From positions 62,001-126,000 of the forward strand of contig NZ_JNZS01000011.1 in the NCBI RefSeq assembly GCF_000718515.1: DNA of 64,000 nt, in the 5' to 3' direction. The stretch is from Micromonospora parva. GTDB lineage: Bacteria; Actinomycetota; Actinomycetes; Mycobacteriales; Micromonosporaceae. A program made the translations under genes and the position numbers. The notes under the pieces were generated by a model. It had not been told where the DNA came from. It saw nothing but the letters and a program-made list of their open reading frames with translations, and made no database searches. Positions 1 to 9,372 of this stretch are shown here, one piece after another; position 1 is the stretch's first letter, and each line of letters starts with the position of its first letter.

Positions 1-3000
1 CTGCTGCTGACGCCACTGCTCTCGCTGGCCGCGCCGCTGCCGGCCACCGCCGCCCCGCCGGCCCCGTCCACCGTCGCCCCGTCCACCCTCGCCGAGGACG
101 CGCCGTCCGCGTCGTCGTGGCCGTTCGGTTCCGTCGGGCTGGTCACCGACCCTGCCGCGACCGCCTCGACCTCGGCCACCGACGGTCTGGAGCCGGCCGG
201 CGGACTGGAGACCACGAAGACCACCCGACCGGTCGCCCCGGGCGTGCAGCTCACCTCCTTCGACCGGTACGACGCCGACGGCTGGCTGCGCGCCGACGCC
301 CTCACCACCGACCTCGCCGGTGGGTCCACCGTCGACTACGTCAACTCCGGGGCGGTCAGCCGGGCCGAGCCCCTGCGCACGGCGGCGGACGCCACGCGGG
401 CTGTCGCCGCCGTCAACGGTGACTTCTTCGACATCAACAACTCCGGTGCCGCCCAGGGCGTCGGCATCCGCGACGGCGAGCTGATCCAGTCGGCGGTCGG
501 CGGCCACCACAACGCGGTGGCGGTCACCACGAGCGGGCTCGGCCGGGTGATCGAGGTGAACTTCGACGGCAGCGCCACCCTGCCCACCGGGCCGGTGCCG
601 CTGACCCAGTTCAACAACATGGTGCAGGCCGACGGCATCGGCGCGTTCACCGAACTCTGGGGGACGTACTCCCGGCAGCGGGCGGTGGAGGGCGCGGCCC
701 GGGTGGTCGAGGTCACCGTCTCCGGCGGTCGGGTGACCGGGGTGAGCGCTGTGGCCGGCAGCGGACCGATCGCCGCCGGCAGCACCGTGCTGCTCGGCCG
801 GGACGCCGGTGCGGACGCCCTCGCCGGTCTTCGCCCCGGTGACCCGGTGACGGTGGCCTGGCGTCCGAAGCCGTCCGACGGCAGCAGCCTGCACGCTGCC
901 GTCGGAGGCGGCAACGTGCTGGTCCGCGACGGCGTCGTCCAGAGCATCGCCGACCCGACGCTGGCTCCGCGCACCTCCGTCGGCTTCAGCGCCGACGGGC
1001 GAAAGATGATCATGTTGACGGTGGACGGCCGGCAGGTCGACAGCCGCGGCGTGACGCAGACCGAGATGGGCCGGATGATGGCCGAACTCGGTGCCCATCA
1101 CGCGCTCAACCTCGACGGTGGCGGCTCGTCCACGCTGCTGGCCCGGGAGCCGGGCGCACCGGCTGTGCAGGTGGAGAACGGCCCGTCGGACGGGACCGAG
1201 CGGGCCGTGCCCAACGGCCTGGCCATCTACGCGCCGAAGGGCAGCGGCCGGCTCACCGGCTACTGGGTCGAGACGGCCAGCGACCCCACCGCCGCCCCGG
1301 GCATCTCGCCGGTGCGTGGTGGCCGGCCCGACCGGGTCTTTCCCGGTCTGACCCGCGTCCTCACCGCCGCTGGTTACGACGAGACGTACGGCCCGGCGGC
1401 CGGCGCCCCCAGCTGGCGGGTGACCCCGGCGGTACGCGGCCGGGTCGGCGGTGACGGGGTGTTCCACGCCGGCACCCCGGGGGCCAGCACGGTCATCGCG
1501 GCACGTGGCCGGGCCACCGGCTCGCTGGGTCTCACCGTGCTCGGCCCGCTGACCCGGATCGGCGCCACCGTGCCGCGCGTCGGGCTGACCGGGCGGGACG
1601 GCAACGCGGTGGTCGGCGTGGTCGGGTACGACGGCGACGGCAACACCGCGCCGATCGAGCCGGCCGACCTGACCCTCGACTACGACAGGGACCTGCTACG
1701 GATCACTCCGACCGCGGACGGCAACCTCGCGGTCAGCTCGCTGCGGGACACCGGCTCCGCCCTGGTCACCGTGCACGTCGGACGGAGCAGCACCGTCCTG
1801 CCGGTCACCGTCGGGCTGACCGACGTGCCGGTGGCCGGCTTCGACGACGCCGGATCCTGGCGGTTCAGCCAGGCCCGCGCCAGCGGGTCGGTAGCGCCGG
1901 CGCCGGGACACACCGGCACGGGCCTGCGGATGACGTACGACTTCAGCCAGTCCACCGGCACGCGGGCCGCGTACGCCGACCCGCCGGCCTGGATCGAGGT
2001 GCCCGGCCAGCCGCAGGCGTTCGGCATGTGGATCCACGGCAACGGCACCGGGGAGTGGCCGAGCCTGCACCTGCACGACGCCCAGGACACCCAGCACGTG
2101 CTGCGCGGACCACTGATCACCTGGACCGGCTGGCGGTACGTGGAGTTCGCGGTGCCGGCCGGGGTGCAGTACCCGGTGCGGGTGCGCCGGTTCTACGTGG
2201 CCGAGACGAACGCCGCGGCGCAGTACACCAGCGAGGTGATCATCGACGACCTGGTGGCGAAGGTGCCCCCGACCGTCGACGTGCCGGCGGTGCCGCCGCG
2301 TACCGATCGGGTGGTGGTCCGCGACGGCACCGTGGACGGCGCGCCGTGGCGGTTCGCGGTGCTCTCCGACGCCCAGTTCGTCGCCGCCGACCCGGACAGT
2401 GACCTGGTCGCCCAGGCCCGCCGGACGCTGCGCGAGGTCAAGGCCGCCAGGCCGGACTTCCTGCTGATCAACGGTGACTTCGTGGACACCGCCTACCCGG
2501 CCGACTTCGCGCTGGCCAAGCGCATCCTCGCCGAGGAACTGGGCGATGCCCTGCCCTGGTACTACGTGCCCGGCAACCACGAGATCATGGGCGCGCCGAT
2601 CAGCAACTTCGAGGCCGCCTTCGGTGCCACCTCACGGGTGTTCGACCACAACGGCACCCGGTTCGTCACGCTGAACTCGTCCACCGGGACGCTGCGCGGC
2701 GGAGGCTTCGACCAGGTGCGGATGCTGCGCGAGACGCTGGACGCGGCGGCCACCGACCGACGCGTGGGTTCGGTCGTCGTGCTGCACCACCACCCGGCGC
2801 GCGACCCCAGCCCGGCGCAGGCCAGCCAGCTCGGTGACCGCAAGGAGGCGGCGCTGCTGGAGCAGTGGATGGCCGACTTCCAGCACCGCACCGGAAAGGG
2901 CGCGCTGTTCGTGGGCGGGCACGTCGGCACGTTCCACGCCGACCGGGTGGACGGGGTGCCCTACGTCATCAACGGCAACGCCGGCAAGACGCCATCCACC

Positions 3001-3435
3001 CCCGCCGACCAGGGCGGCTTCACCGGCTGGACGGAGTTCGGCGTGGACCCGGTCACCCCGGCCGAGGCCGAGCGCGCTCGCCGGGACCCGCTCGCCGAGG
3101 GGCCGGCCTGGGTGGACGCGGAGTTCCACGCGCACGCCGACCGGCTCACGGTGACCGCCCCGGCCAGCGTCGCGGTGGGCACCCCGGTGTCGGTCAGCGC
3201 CACGCTGACCCAGCCCGGCGGGCGTACGGTCCCGGTGGCCGCGCCGGTCAGCGCCGACTGGTCCGGGTCGCCGCAGGTGCACATCGGCTCGGCGGCGGGG
3301 GTGCGCCAGTGGCACACCGCCCGCTTCGACCCGGCCACCGGCACCCTGACGGCACTGCGGTCCGGCGCGCCGATACGCCTGATTGTCACTGTCAACGGCC
3401 TCAGCGCCGAGGCCACCATCGCCCTCACCCGGTGA
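1..3435 (+). CDS. Secreted phosphodiester glycosidase / metallophosphoesterase fusion (5' partial)
   Basis: The reading frame is open from base 1, so the true start lies upstream; 1144 residues are visible. The first ~18 residues are hydrophobic and end in an Ala-rich stretch, like the end of a signal peptide, so the protein is probably exported. Residues ~110-410 resemble the NAGPA-type phosphodiester glycosidase domain, with AAVNGDFFD near 137 and NLDGGGSST near 370. A linker of beta-type domains follows. A calcineurin-like phosphoesterase domain then covers ~785-1000, with SDAQ (~789), NGDFVD (~824), GNHE (858), HHHP (~930) and GGHVGTFH (~973). The first metal motif reads D-x-Q rather than D-x-H, and the last reads GHxGxxH rather than GHxH. 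A further beta domain closes the protein. It may cleave sugar phosphodiesters at the cell surface and remove the phosphate; substrate unknown. Confidence 0.8.
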   Translation: MLLTPLLSLAAPLPATAAPPAPSTVAPSTLAEDAPSASSWPFGSVGLVTDPAATASTSATDGLEPAGGLETTKTTRPVAPGVQLTSFDRYDADGWLRADALTTDLAGGSTVDYVNSGAVSRAEPLRTAADATRAVAAVNGDFFDINNSGAAQGVGIRDGELIQSAVGGHHNAVAVTTSGLGRVIEVNFDGSATLPTGPVPLTQFNNMVQADGIGAFTELWGTYSRQRAVEGAARVVEVTVSGGRVTGVSAVAGSGPIAAGSTVLLGRDAGADALAGLRPGDPVTVAWRPKPSDGSSLHAAVGGGNVLVRDGVVQSIADPTLAPRTSVGFSADGRKMIMLTVDGRQVDSRGVTQTEMGRMMAELGAHHALNLDGGGSSTLLAREPGAPAVQVENGPSDGTERAVPNGLAIYAPKGSGRLTGYWVETASDPTAAPGISPVRGGRPDRVFPGLTRVLTAAGYDETYGPAAGAPSWRVTPAVRGRVGGDGVFHAGTPGASTVIAARGRATGSLGLTVLGPLTRIGATVPRVGLTGRDGNAVVGVVGYDGDGNTAPIEPADLTLDYDRDLLRITPTADGNLAVSSLRDTGSALVTVHVGRSSTVLPVTVGLTDVPVAGFDDAGSWRFSQARASGSVAPAPGHTGTGLRMTYDFSQSTGTRAAYADPPAWIEVPGQPQAFGMWIHGNGTGEWPSLHLHDAQDTQHVLRGPLITWTGWRYVEFAVPAGVQYPVRVRRFYVAETNAAAQYTSEVIIDDLVAKVPPTVDVPAVPPRTDRVVVRDGTVDGAPWRFAVLSDAQFVAADPDSDLVAQARRTLREVKAARPDFLLINGDFVDTAYPADFALAKRILAEELGDALPWYYVPGNHEIMGAPISNFEAAFGATSRVFDHNGTRFVTLNSSTGTLRGGGFDQVRMLRETLDAAATDRRVGSVVVLHHHPARDPSPAQASQLGDRKEAALLEQWMADFQHRTGKGALFVGGHVGTFHADRVDGVPYVINGNAGKTPSTPADQGGFTGWTEFGVDPVTPAEAERARRDPLAEGPAWVDAEFHAHADRLTVTAPASVAVGTPVSVSATLTQPGGRTVPVAAPVSADWSGSPQVHIGSAAGVRQWHTARFDPATGTLTALRSGAPIRLIVTVNGLSAEATIALTR

Positions 3436-3440
3436 GCAGC

Positions 3441-3475
3441 GGGCGGGGCCCTTCCGGCGCGGAGGGCCCCCGCCC
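3441..3475. terminator. Bidirectional hairpin between convergent genes
   Basis: A GC-rich imperfect inverted repeat (arms 3441-3455 and 3461-3475, 5-nt loop) fills the 45-bp gap between the converging phosphoesterase and polynucleotide kinase genes. It can act on transcripts from both sides. There is no U-tract, which is usual for actinobacterial terminators. Confidence 0.6.
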
Positions 3476-3480
3476 GGGGC

Positions 3481-4377
3481 TCAGAAGTCCCCCTCGGCCA
3501 CCTGGAAGACGGTGAGGCCGAGGGCCCGCCACATCTGGACCACCTGGACGCGGTCGTCGAAGACGCCGGCCACCCGGTAACGGTCCCGGATCTCCCGGTC
3601 GTAGATCTCCCGCTTGACGATCGAGTCCTTGCGGGAGTCACCGACCGCCCGGAGGTGCAGACCCAGGTAGGGCACTCGTACGTGCCGGGCCAGCCAGGCC
3701 TCGGTGGCCGCGCGGGCGGAGGCGTCCCGCCCCGAGCAGAAGACCACCCCGTACCCGGCGGCGTGCATCGCCCGGACCGCCGCGATCACCGCCGGGTTCG
3801 GCTGGTCCTCGCCCACCCGGGTCATGTCGTACGGGCTGCGGGAGACGGCCAGCGCGACGGTGCCGTCGATGTCCACCAGAACGATCTCCGGTGGCTCGGT
3901 CGACGACGGGTGCACGGTGCCGGGGCGTCCGGTACGTGCCTGTGGCACCGGCAACGGCAGGGTGCGCCCCCGCAGGTACCGCTCGTGCAGCCGGCGGATC
4001 GCGTCCGCACCCACCTGGTCGGCGGCCGGACGGGCGGCGTCGCGGCGCAGGCACTCGTCCAGCGGGACGTCGGTGAAGTCGTGCACCTCGAACTGCGCGC
4101 CGTGCCGGGCGGCCAGGTCGGCCCAGCCCCGCAGGGTCCGCGAGCGCAGGTTGGTGTCGTCCACGCAGACGTCCGCGCGGGCCCGCAGCAGCGCCTCGAC
4201 CTGAGCCTGCTGCACGGCGGTCACCTGCGCCTCGGCCCACTGGGTGAACAACCGTTCGCCGTGCAGCATCCGGCGCAGATCGTCCCGGTTGACCCGCGCG
4301 ACGGACGGCTGGAGCGTGCGGGCGAAGGTCGTCTTGCCCGAGGCGGGCAGTCCCCGGGTGGCGATCAGGCGGGTCAT
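3481..4377 (-). CDS. T4 Pnkp-like polynucleotide kinase-phosphatase
   Basis: The 298-residue protein has the size and domain order of phage T4 polynucleotide kinase (301 aa). The N-terminal P-loop kinase has GLPASGKTT at residues ~9-17 and NRDDLRRML at ~30, the place of the T4 catalytic Asp motif. The C-terminal half (~165-298) is a HAD-type phosphatase with the acyl-phosphate motif DIDGT near 168, FCSGRDAS near 210 and FDDR near 275. The expected activity is 5'-phosphorylation and 3'/2',3'-cyclic phosphate removal on nucleic acid ends, as in RNA repair. No ligase or tRNA-cleaving toxin gene lies nearby. GGAGGTG sits 7-8 nt before the ATG. The gene converges on the phosphoesterase gene. The assignment is strong by motif; the in vivo substrate is unknown. 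Confidence 0.85.
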   Translation of the reverse strand: MTRLIATRGLPASGKTTFARTLQPSVARVNRDDLRRMLHGERLFTQWAEAQVTAVQQAQVEALLRARADVCVDDTNLRSRTLRGWADLAARHGAQFEVHDFTDVPLDECLRRDAARPAADQVGADAIRRLHERYLRGRTLPLPVPQARTGRPGTVHPSSTEPPEIVLVDIDGTVALAVSRSPYDMTRVGEDQPNPAVIAAVRAMHAAGYGVVFCSGRDASARAATEAWLARHVRVPYLGLHLRAVGDSRKDSIVKREIYDREIRDRYRVAGVFDDRVQVVQMWRALGLTVFQVAEGDF

Positions 4378-4652
4378 CGACGCACCTCCGGCTCGACGGG
4401 CGTACCCCGGCCGGGGTACCTGGCGGCGGTCCGCCGGGTGCGCGAATGCCCCGTCGGGCGGTGGGAATGCGGACGGGTAGGCACGTGTTGACGATGCCGG
4501 ACGAGGTGTGCGGCCCGATTACCGGGTCGGCTCAGGCCCATGGCACACTGGTCAATCGGCCACCGGTTCCGGTTCACGCCCGAGCCCGTCGCGTACGGCG
4601 CGACGAGCGATGACGGCGACCCGGCGACCACCAACGAGAGGACCGAGGCGAG

Positions 4653-4877
4653 ATGAAGGCAAACATCCACCCGGAGTACGTGACCACCGAGGTCAGCTGC
4701 TCCTGTGGCAACACGTTCACGACCCGCAGCACCGCCAAGGGCGGGGCGATCCACGCCGAGACCTGCAGCGCCTGCCACCCGTTCTACACCGGTAAGCAGC
4801 GCGTTCTCGACACCGCCGGCCGGGTCGCGAAGTTCCAGCAGAAGTACGCCAAGGTTCAGGCCAAGAAGGCCAAGTAG
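4653..4877 (+). CDS. rpmE: 50S ribosomal protein L31 (zinc-binding form)
   Basis: A 74-residue protein starting MKANIHPEY, typical of bL31. It keeps all zinc-ribbon cysteines (C16, C18 and the CSAC pair near 38-41), so it is the zinc-containing C+ form rather than the zinc-free paralogue. It ends in a Lys-rich tail. A purine-rich stretch (GAGAGGACCGAGG) precedes the ATG. A perfect hairpin terminator follows directly, so it is probably transcribed on its own or as the end of an upstream unit, ahead of prfA, an order common in actinobacteria. Confidence 0.97.
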   Translation: MKANIHPEYVTTEVSCSCGNTFTTRSTAKGGAIHAETCSACHPFYTGKQRVLDTAGRVAKFQQKYAKVQAKKAK

Positions 4878-4887
4878 CTCCTCGTTC

Positions 4888-4924
4888 GGCGCCCGCGTCC
4901 GGTTTTCCGCCGGACGCGGGCGCC
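4888..4924 (+). terminator. rpmE terminator
   Basis: A perfect 15-bp stem (4888-4902 with 4910-4924, 7-nt loop TTTTCCG) begins 11 nt after the rpmE stop codon. Confidence 0.8.
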
Positions 4925-5010
4925 GTCCGCATTTCCCTCAGTTTTCCGCCCGGCCGCTGGCCCCCCGGCCCGGCCCGGTCGTCGCGCACCGTCGAAGGAG
5001 CATCCGCAGC

Positions 5011-6099
5011 ATGAGCAGCGAGCGTCTGGCCGGCCTTCTCGACGAGTACGCGCAGCTGGAGAAGCGGTTGGCCGACCCGGCCATCCACGCCGACCAGGCC
5101 ACCGCGCGCAGGGTCGGCCGCCGGTACGCCGAGCTGGTGCCGCTGCACAAGGCCGCCGACGAGTTGGAGCAGGCCCGCGCCGATCTGGCCGCGGCTCGCG
5201 AGCTGGCCGCCGAGGACCCGTCCTTCGCGGGTGAGGCGGAGTCCATCGCCGAGTCCCTGCCGGTGCTGGAGGAGCGCCTCGCCGAGCTGCTCATTCCGCG
5301 CGACCCGCACGACGCCAAGGACGTGATCGTCGAGATCAAGGCCGGCGAGGGTGGCGAGGAGTCGGCGCTGTTCGCCGGTGACCTGCTGCGGATGTACACC
5401 CGCTACGCCGAGCGGCACGGTTGGGTCACCGAGGTGATCGACGCGCAGGATTCCGACCTGGGCGGGGTCAAGGACGTCTCCCTGTCGATCAAGACCAAGG
5501 GTGTGCCGGAGGGCGGCAACGGCGTCTGGTCGCGGCTCAAGTGGGAGGGCGGCGTACACCGGGTGCAGCGCGTCCCGGTGACCGAGTCGCAGGGCCGGAT
5601 CCACACCAGCGCCGCCGGGGTGCTGGTGCTGCCGGAGGCCGAGGACGTCGACGTCACCATCGACCAGAACGACCTGCGCATCGACGTGTTCCGCTCGTCC
5701 GGCCCGGGCGGCCAGTCGGTCAACACCACCGACTCGGCGGTGCGGATCACCCACCTGCCGACCGGCATCGTGGTCTCCTGCCAGAACGAGAAGTCCCAGT
5801 TGCAGAACCGGGAGCAGGCGATGCGGATCCTGCGGGCCCGGCTGCTCGCCGCCGCGCAGGAGCAGGCCGACGCCGCCGCCTCGGACGCGCGCAAGGCGCA
5901 GGTACGCACTGTGGACCGCTCGGAGCGGATCCGCACCTACAACTTCCCGCAGAACCGGATCACCGATCACCGGATCGGCTACACCGCGTACAACCTGGAC
6001 CTGGCGCTCGGCGGCGAGCTGGACGGGGTGCTGGACGCCCTCACCGAGGCCGACCGTGCCGCCCGGCTCGCCGGCGACACCGAGCTGACCCGCCGCTGA
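5011..6099 (+). CDS. prfA: Peptide chain release factor 1
   Basis: The 362-residue protein reads UAA and UAG stop codons and triggers peptidyl-tRNA hydrolysis. The GGQ catalytic loop is in [17 protein letters not shown] (~residues 230-245) and the family motif GEGGEES lies near 115. The C-terminal [11 protein letters not shown] motif is typical of RF1. The ATG at 5011 is chosen because GAAGGAG lies 10 nt upstream and the protein then has normal length; the open frame extends further left without a start signal. PrmC, which methylates the GGQ glutamine, is encoded two genes downstream. Confidence 0.97.
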   Translation: MSSERLAGLLDEYAQLEKRLADPAIHADQATARRVGRRYAELVPLHKAADELEQARADLAAARELAAEDPSFAGEAESIAESLPVLEERLAELLIPRDPHDAKDVIVEIKAGEGGEESALFAGDLLRMYTRYAERHGWVTEVIDAQDSDLGGVKDVSLSIKTKGVPEGGNGVWSRLKWEGGVHRVQRVPVTESQGRIHTSAAGVLVLPEAEDVDVTIDQNDLRIDVFRSSGPGGQSVNTTDSAVRITHLPTGIVVSCQNEKSQLQNREQAMRILRARLLAAAQEQADAAASDARKAQVRTVDRSERIRTYNFPQNRITDHRIGYTAYNLDLALGGELDGVLDALTEADRAARLAGDTELTRR

Positions 6100-6159
6100 C
6101 CACGGCGCTCGACCTGGTCGCGGCGCTCGACCCGCCGCTGATCGGGGCGGGCCGGGCGG

Positions 6160-7704
6160 TCAGCTCGCTCGGGGGCGGGTCTTGGCGCGGAGCATCTCGC
6201 GGTCGGCCTGCTCGAACGCGACGCTGAGCGCGTCGCGCAGCCCGCTGCCACCGGAGACCTCGGCGAAGCCGATGCTCACCCCGACCGGGGTGCCCGGCAC
6301 CAACGATTCCCAGTCCTCCAGTCGGACCGCTGCCTCGATCCGGCGGGCCACCTCGGCGGCCTCGGCCATGCCGGTGTCCGGCAGCACCACCACGAATTCG
6401 TCACCGCCGTAGCGGGCCACGAAATCGCCCCGGCGCATCACCCGGTTGATCACGCCGGCGATGCGTTGGAGCACCAGGTCGCCGGAGTGGTGCCCGTGCC
6501 GGGTGTTGACCGCCTTGAAGCCGTCCAGGTCGCAGACGCCGATCACCACCCGGTCGCCGCGGGTGACCACAGCGGTGATGTAGCGCTCCAGCCGGCGGCG
6601 GTTGGGCAGCCCAGTGAGCGGGTCGGTCAACGCCTCGCCCTCGAAGCGCGCCGCCTCGCGGCGCATCTCCTCGTGGTCGATGCGGGCGGCGATGCCGTCG
6701 ATGTACACGTCGCGCAGCCGGTCGTTGCGCTGCGCGGCGAGCCGGAACGCCAGCCGGTCGGCCCGGTGCGCGGCCAGGTGGTCCCCGGCGCGGGTCAGCG
6801 CGATGCTGCGCAGTCGGGCCGGCTCGGCCGCCCCGAGCGTCTCGTTGGACACCTGGACGGTGTCCAGTCGGGTGACCGCTTCGATCGGTCGACCGTCGGC
6901 GACCGCGAGGCACACCTGCCCCAGTTGACGCAGGTCGCGGGCACGGGCGCTGTCCCCACCGTGGCTGATCAACCGGGCTGGCTCGGTGCCCTCGGTCGCC
7001 ACCTGGTCGCCGAGCGCGGCCTGTCGGGCGGCCGCGTAGCCGTACGCGGCGAGGCTGCTCGGGCGCAGCTGCCCGGCCCGCCCGGCGCGAACGAAGCGGG
7101 CCAGGTCGGCCGCCACGTCCCGCAGCACCCGCAGACAACCGTCGCTGTCGCCGTTGTGGTCCAGGGCCACGGCGTTGCGCAGCCGGATGCCCGGTGCGGC
7201 GAACGTCTCCTCCGGGATCCCGGCGGTCAGCCCGAGCTGCCGGGCCCGCTCGATGGCGCCCAGCGCGTACCCGTGGAAGCTCAGGTAGCTGTAGGCCATG
7301 GCCAGGTCGTGCCAGCCCCAGGCGGTGTCCCGGTCCGGGTCGGCGACGGCGCCCAGCGCGCGGGCCGCTCGGACGAGGTGCATGACGCAGCGGTCCAGCG
7401 CTCCCTGGTGGTGCGCGGCGAGCGCGGCCAGCGCGTTGAGGTGACCGTGCAGGTACGGCTCGGCGAGGTCGCGGACGGCCGCCGACGCCTCCTCGATGGC
7501 CCTGGTGAACTCCGCGGTTCGACCGAGATTGATCAGCGCGGAGAGGCGCTGCACCATGGCGTCCGCTCGCGCCGCCGGGTCGTTGGTGGTGCGGATCACC
7601 CGCTCCAGCAGGACGTACGACTCCGCGGAGCGGCTGGCCTCCTGCAACGCCCGGGCGTGCGTGAGGGCGTCAACCTGGTCCTCGACCCGGTCGAGCCAGC
7701 CCAC
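6160..7704 (-). CDS. GGDEF-domain diguanylate cyclase with helical-repeat sensor region
   Basis: The 514-residue protein has no membrane segment. Residues 1-~320 are Ala/Leu-rich helices resembling TPR-like repeats. The C-terminal ~170 residues are a GGDEF domain starting near DPLTGLPNRR. The active-site motif RYGGDEF is intact, and RRGD lies five residues before GGDEF, matching the product-inhibition I-site. It should make c-di-GMP and be feedback inhibited. A longer frame starts at 7749, but AGGAGGT at 7717-7711 sits 6 nt before the GTG at 7704, which decides the start. It is on the opposite strand between prfA and prmC and diverges from prmC across ~70 bp. Confidence 0.9.
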   Translation of the reverse strand: MGWLDRVEDQVDALTHARALQEASRSAESYVLLERVIRTTNDPAARADAMVQRLSALINLGRTAEFTRAIEEASAAVRDLAEPYLHGHLNALAALAAHHQGALDRCVMHLVRAARALGAVADPDRDTAWGWHDLAMAYSYLSFHGYALGAIERARQLGLTAGIPEETFAAPGIRLRNAVALDHNGDSDGCLRVLRDVAADLARFVRAGRAGQLRPSSLAAYGYAAARQAALGDQVATEGTEPARLISHGGDSARARDLRQLGQVCLAVADGRPIEAVTRLDTVQVSNETLGAAEPARLRSIALTRAGDHLAAHRADRLAFRLAAQRNDRLRDVYIDGIAARIDHEEMRREAARFEGEALTDPLTGLPNRRRLERYITAVVTRGDRVVIGVCDLDGFKAVNTRHGHHSGDLVLQRIAGVINRVMRRGDFVARYGGDEFVVVLPDTGMAEAAEVARRIEAAVRLEDWESLVPGTPVGVSIGFAEVSGGSGLRDALSVAFEQADREMLRAKTRPRAS

Positions 7705-7777
7705 CCGCCAACCTCCTGTCGTGCGCGCCAGGGCGCACCTGTTCGTCACGTCGCCCGCGACGCTTCATGATTATGTC

Positions 7778-8692
7778 GTGAGTACTTTGCCGCAACACCC
7801 CCCCGAAGGGACAGGCCCGGTCCGGCCGTCCGCCGCGGTGGCCCGGGCGGCCCGCTCGCTCGCCGCCGCCGGGGTCGGCTCCGCCCGGGTGGAGGCCGAG
7901 TTGTTGGCGGCGTACGTGCTGGGGGTTCCCCGGGGCCGGCTGGCGCTCGCCGACGACCTCAGCGGCGACCAGCTGGTGCGGCTCGACGAGCTGACCCGCC
8001 GCCGCGCGGCGCGTGAGCCGTTGCAGCACCTGACCGGTCGGGCCGGGTTCCGGCACCTGGAGCTGTCGGTCGGCCCGGGTGTCTTCGTGCCCCGGCCGGA
8101 GACCGAGCTGCTGGCCGGCTGGGGCATCGAGCAGGCCCAGGGTCGGCCGGAGCCGCTGGTGGTGGACCTGTGCAGCGGCTCGGGCGCGATCGCCCTGGCG
8201 GTGGCCCAGGAGTTGCCGGCGGCGCGGGTGATCGCTGTGGAACGGTCCCCGGCGGCGCTGACCTGGCTGCGGCGCAACGCGGCGGAGCGGGCGGCCGCGG
8301 GGGACCGGCCGATCGAGGTGGTCGAGGCCGACGTGACCGCGCCGGACCTGCTGGCCGAGCTGGTGGGCCGGGTGGACGTGCTGCTGTGCAACCCGCCGTA
8401 CGTGCCGGACGACGTGGTGGTCCCGCCCGAGGTGGCCGGGCACGACCCGGCGGAGGCGGTCTTCGGTGGCGCGGACGGTCTGGTGGTGATCCGGCCGGTC
8501 GTCGCCCGGGCGGCGGTGCTGTTGCGCCCTGGAGGCGTGCTCGGCGTCGAGCACGACGACACCCACGGGGTGGCGGTGCCCGGGCTGCTCGCCGAGGACG
8601 GCGGCTTCACCGCCGTGGCGGAGCATCCGGACCTCACCGGGCGTCCCCGCTTCGCGACTGCGTCCCGACGGGCGGACGGCCAGCGGGCCTAG
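7778..8692 (+). CDS. prmC: Release factor glutamine methyltransferase
   Basis: The 304-residue SAM-dependent methyltransferase (HemK family) modifies the glutamine of the GGQ motif in release factors. It has an N-terminal helical release-factor-binding domain, PRPETELL near residue 107, the SAM motif VDLCSGSGAIAL near 130 and the catalytic NPPYVP near 205. The GTG at 7778 (VSTLPQ) is the most likely start; the open frame upstream runs into the divergent diguanylate cyclase. It is followed at 29 bp by the TsaC/Sua5 gene, an order common in bacteria. Confidence 0.95.
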   Translation: MSTLPQHPPEGTGPVRPSAAVARAARSLAAAGVGSARVEAELLAAYVLGVPRGRLALADDLSGDQLVRLDELTRRRAAREPLQHLTGRAGFRHLELSVGPGVFVPRPETELLAGWGIEQAQGRPEPLVVDLCSGSGAIALAVAQELPAARVIAVERSPAALTWLRRNAAERAAAGDRPIEVVEADVTAPDLLAELVGRVDVLLCNPPYVPDDVVVPPEVAGHDPAEAVFGGADGLVVIRPVVARAAVLLRPGGVLGVEHDDTHGVAVPGLLAEDGGFTAVAEHPDLTGRPRFATASRRADGQRA

Positions 8693-8721
8693 ATCGGGGC
8701 GGCGTGGCAGACTGACTCCTC

Positions 8722-9372
8722 GTGATGCTCTACGACTGCCGGTCGCCCGCCGATCGGGACCGCGGCATCGCTGCGGCGATCGAGGCGGTCAAGAACGGCG
8801 AGCTGGTTGTTCTTCCGACCGACACGGTGTACGGGATCGGCGCGGACGCGTTCACCCCGTACGCGGTGAAGGCGCTGCTGGATGCCAAGGGCCGGGGTCG
8901 GCAGATGCCGCCGCCGGTGCTGATCGGCTCGCGGCACACCCTCGACGGGTTGGTCTTCTCGCTGCCCACCGCCGCCCGGGACCTGGTGGAGGCGTTCTGG
9001 CCGGGTGCGTTGACGATCGTGGTCGAGCACTCGCCGAGCCTGCAGTGGGACCTGGGCGACAAGACCGGCACGGTGGCGGTGCGGATGCCGCTGCACCCGG
9101 TGGCGTTGGAGGTGCTGCGCGAGACCGGCCCGATGGCGGTGTCGTCGGCGAACAAGACCGGCCAGCCGGCCGCTGTCACCGCCAACGAGGCGCGTGATCA
9201 GCTCAGCTACTCGGTGCGGGCCTATCTGGAGGCCGGGCCGTGCCCGGACCCGGTGCCCTCCACGATCGTGGATCTGACCGGTGAGGTGCCGCAGCTGTTG
9301 CGGGCCGGGGCGATCCCTCTGGAGAAGCTGCGCGACGTGGTTCCGGATCTCGTCGACGGTCGGGCGGTCTGA
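8722..9372 (+). CDS. L-threonylcarbamoyladenylate synthase (TsaC/Sua5/YrdC)
   Basis: The 216-residue protein makes threonylcarbamoyl-AMP, the first step of t6A37 modification of ANN-decoding tRNAs. YrdC motifs seen are PTDTVYGIGADA near residue 31, KGRGR near 54 and SSANKTGQPA near 142. It lacks the extra C-terminal Sua5 domain, so it is the short TsaC-like form. The start is GTG 8722 or ATG 8725. There is no Shine-Dalgarno; instead CAGACT lies 8 nt upstream, as at other probable leaderless genes in this window. The stop abuts the next start codon without a gap. Confidence 0.92.
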   Translation: MMLYDCRSPADRDRGIAAAIEAVKNGELVVLPTDTVYGIGADAFTPYAVKALLDAKGRGRQMPPPVLIGSRHTLDGLVFSLPTAARDLVEAFWPGALTIVVEHSPSLQWDLGDKTGTVAVRMPLHPVALEVLRETGPMAVSSANKTGQPAAVTANEARDQLSYSVRAYLEAGPCPDPVPSTIVDLTGEVPQLLRAGAIPLEKLRDVVPDLVDGRAV

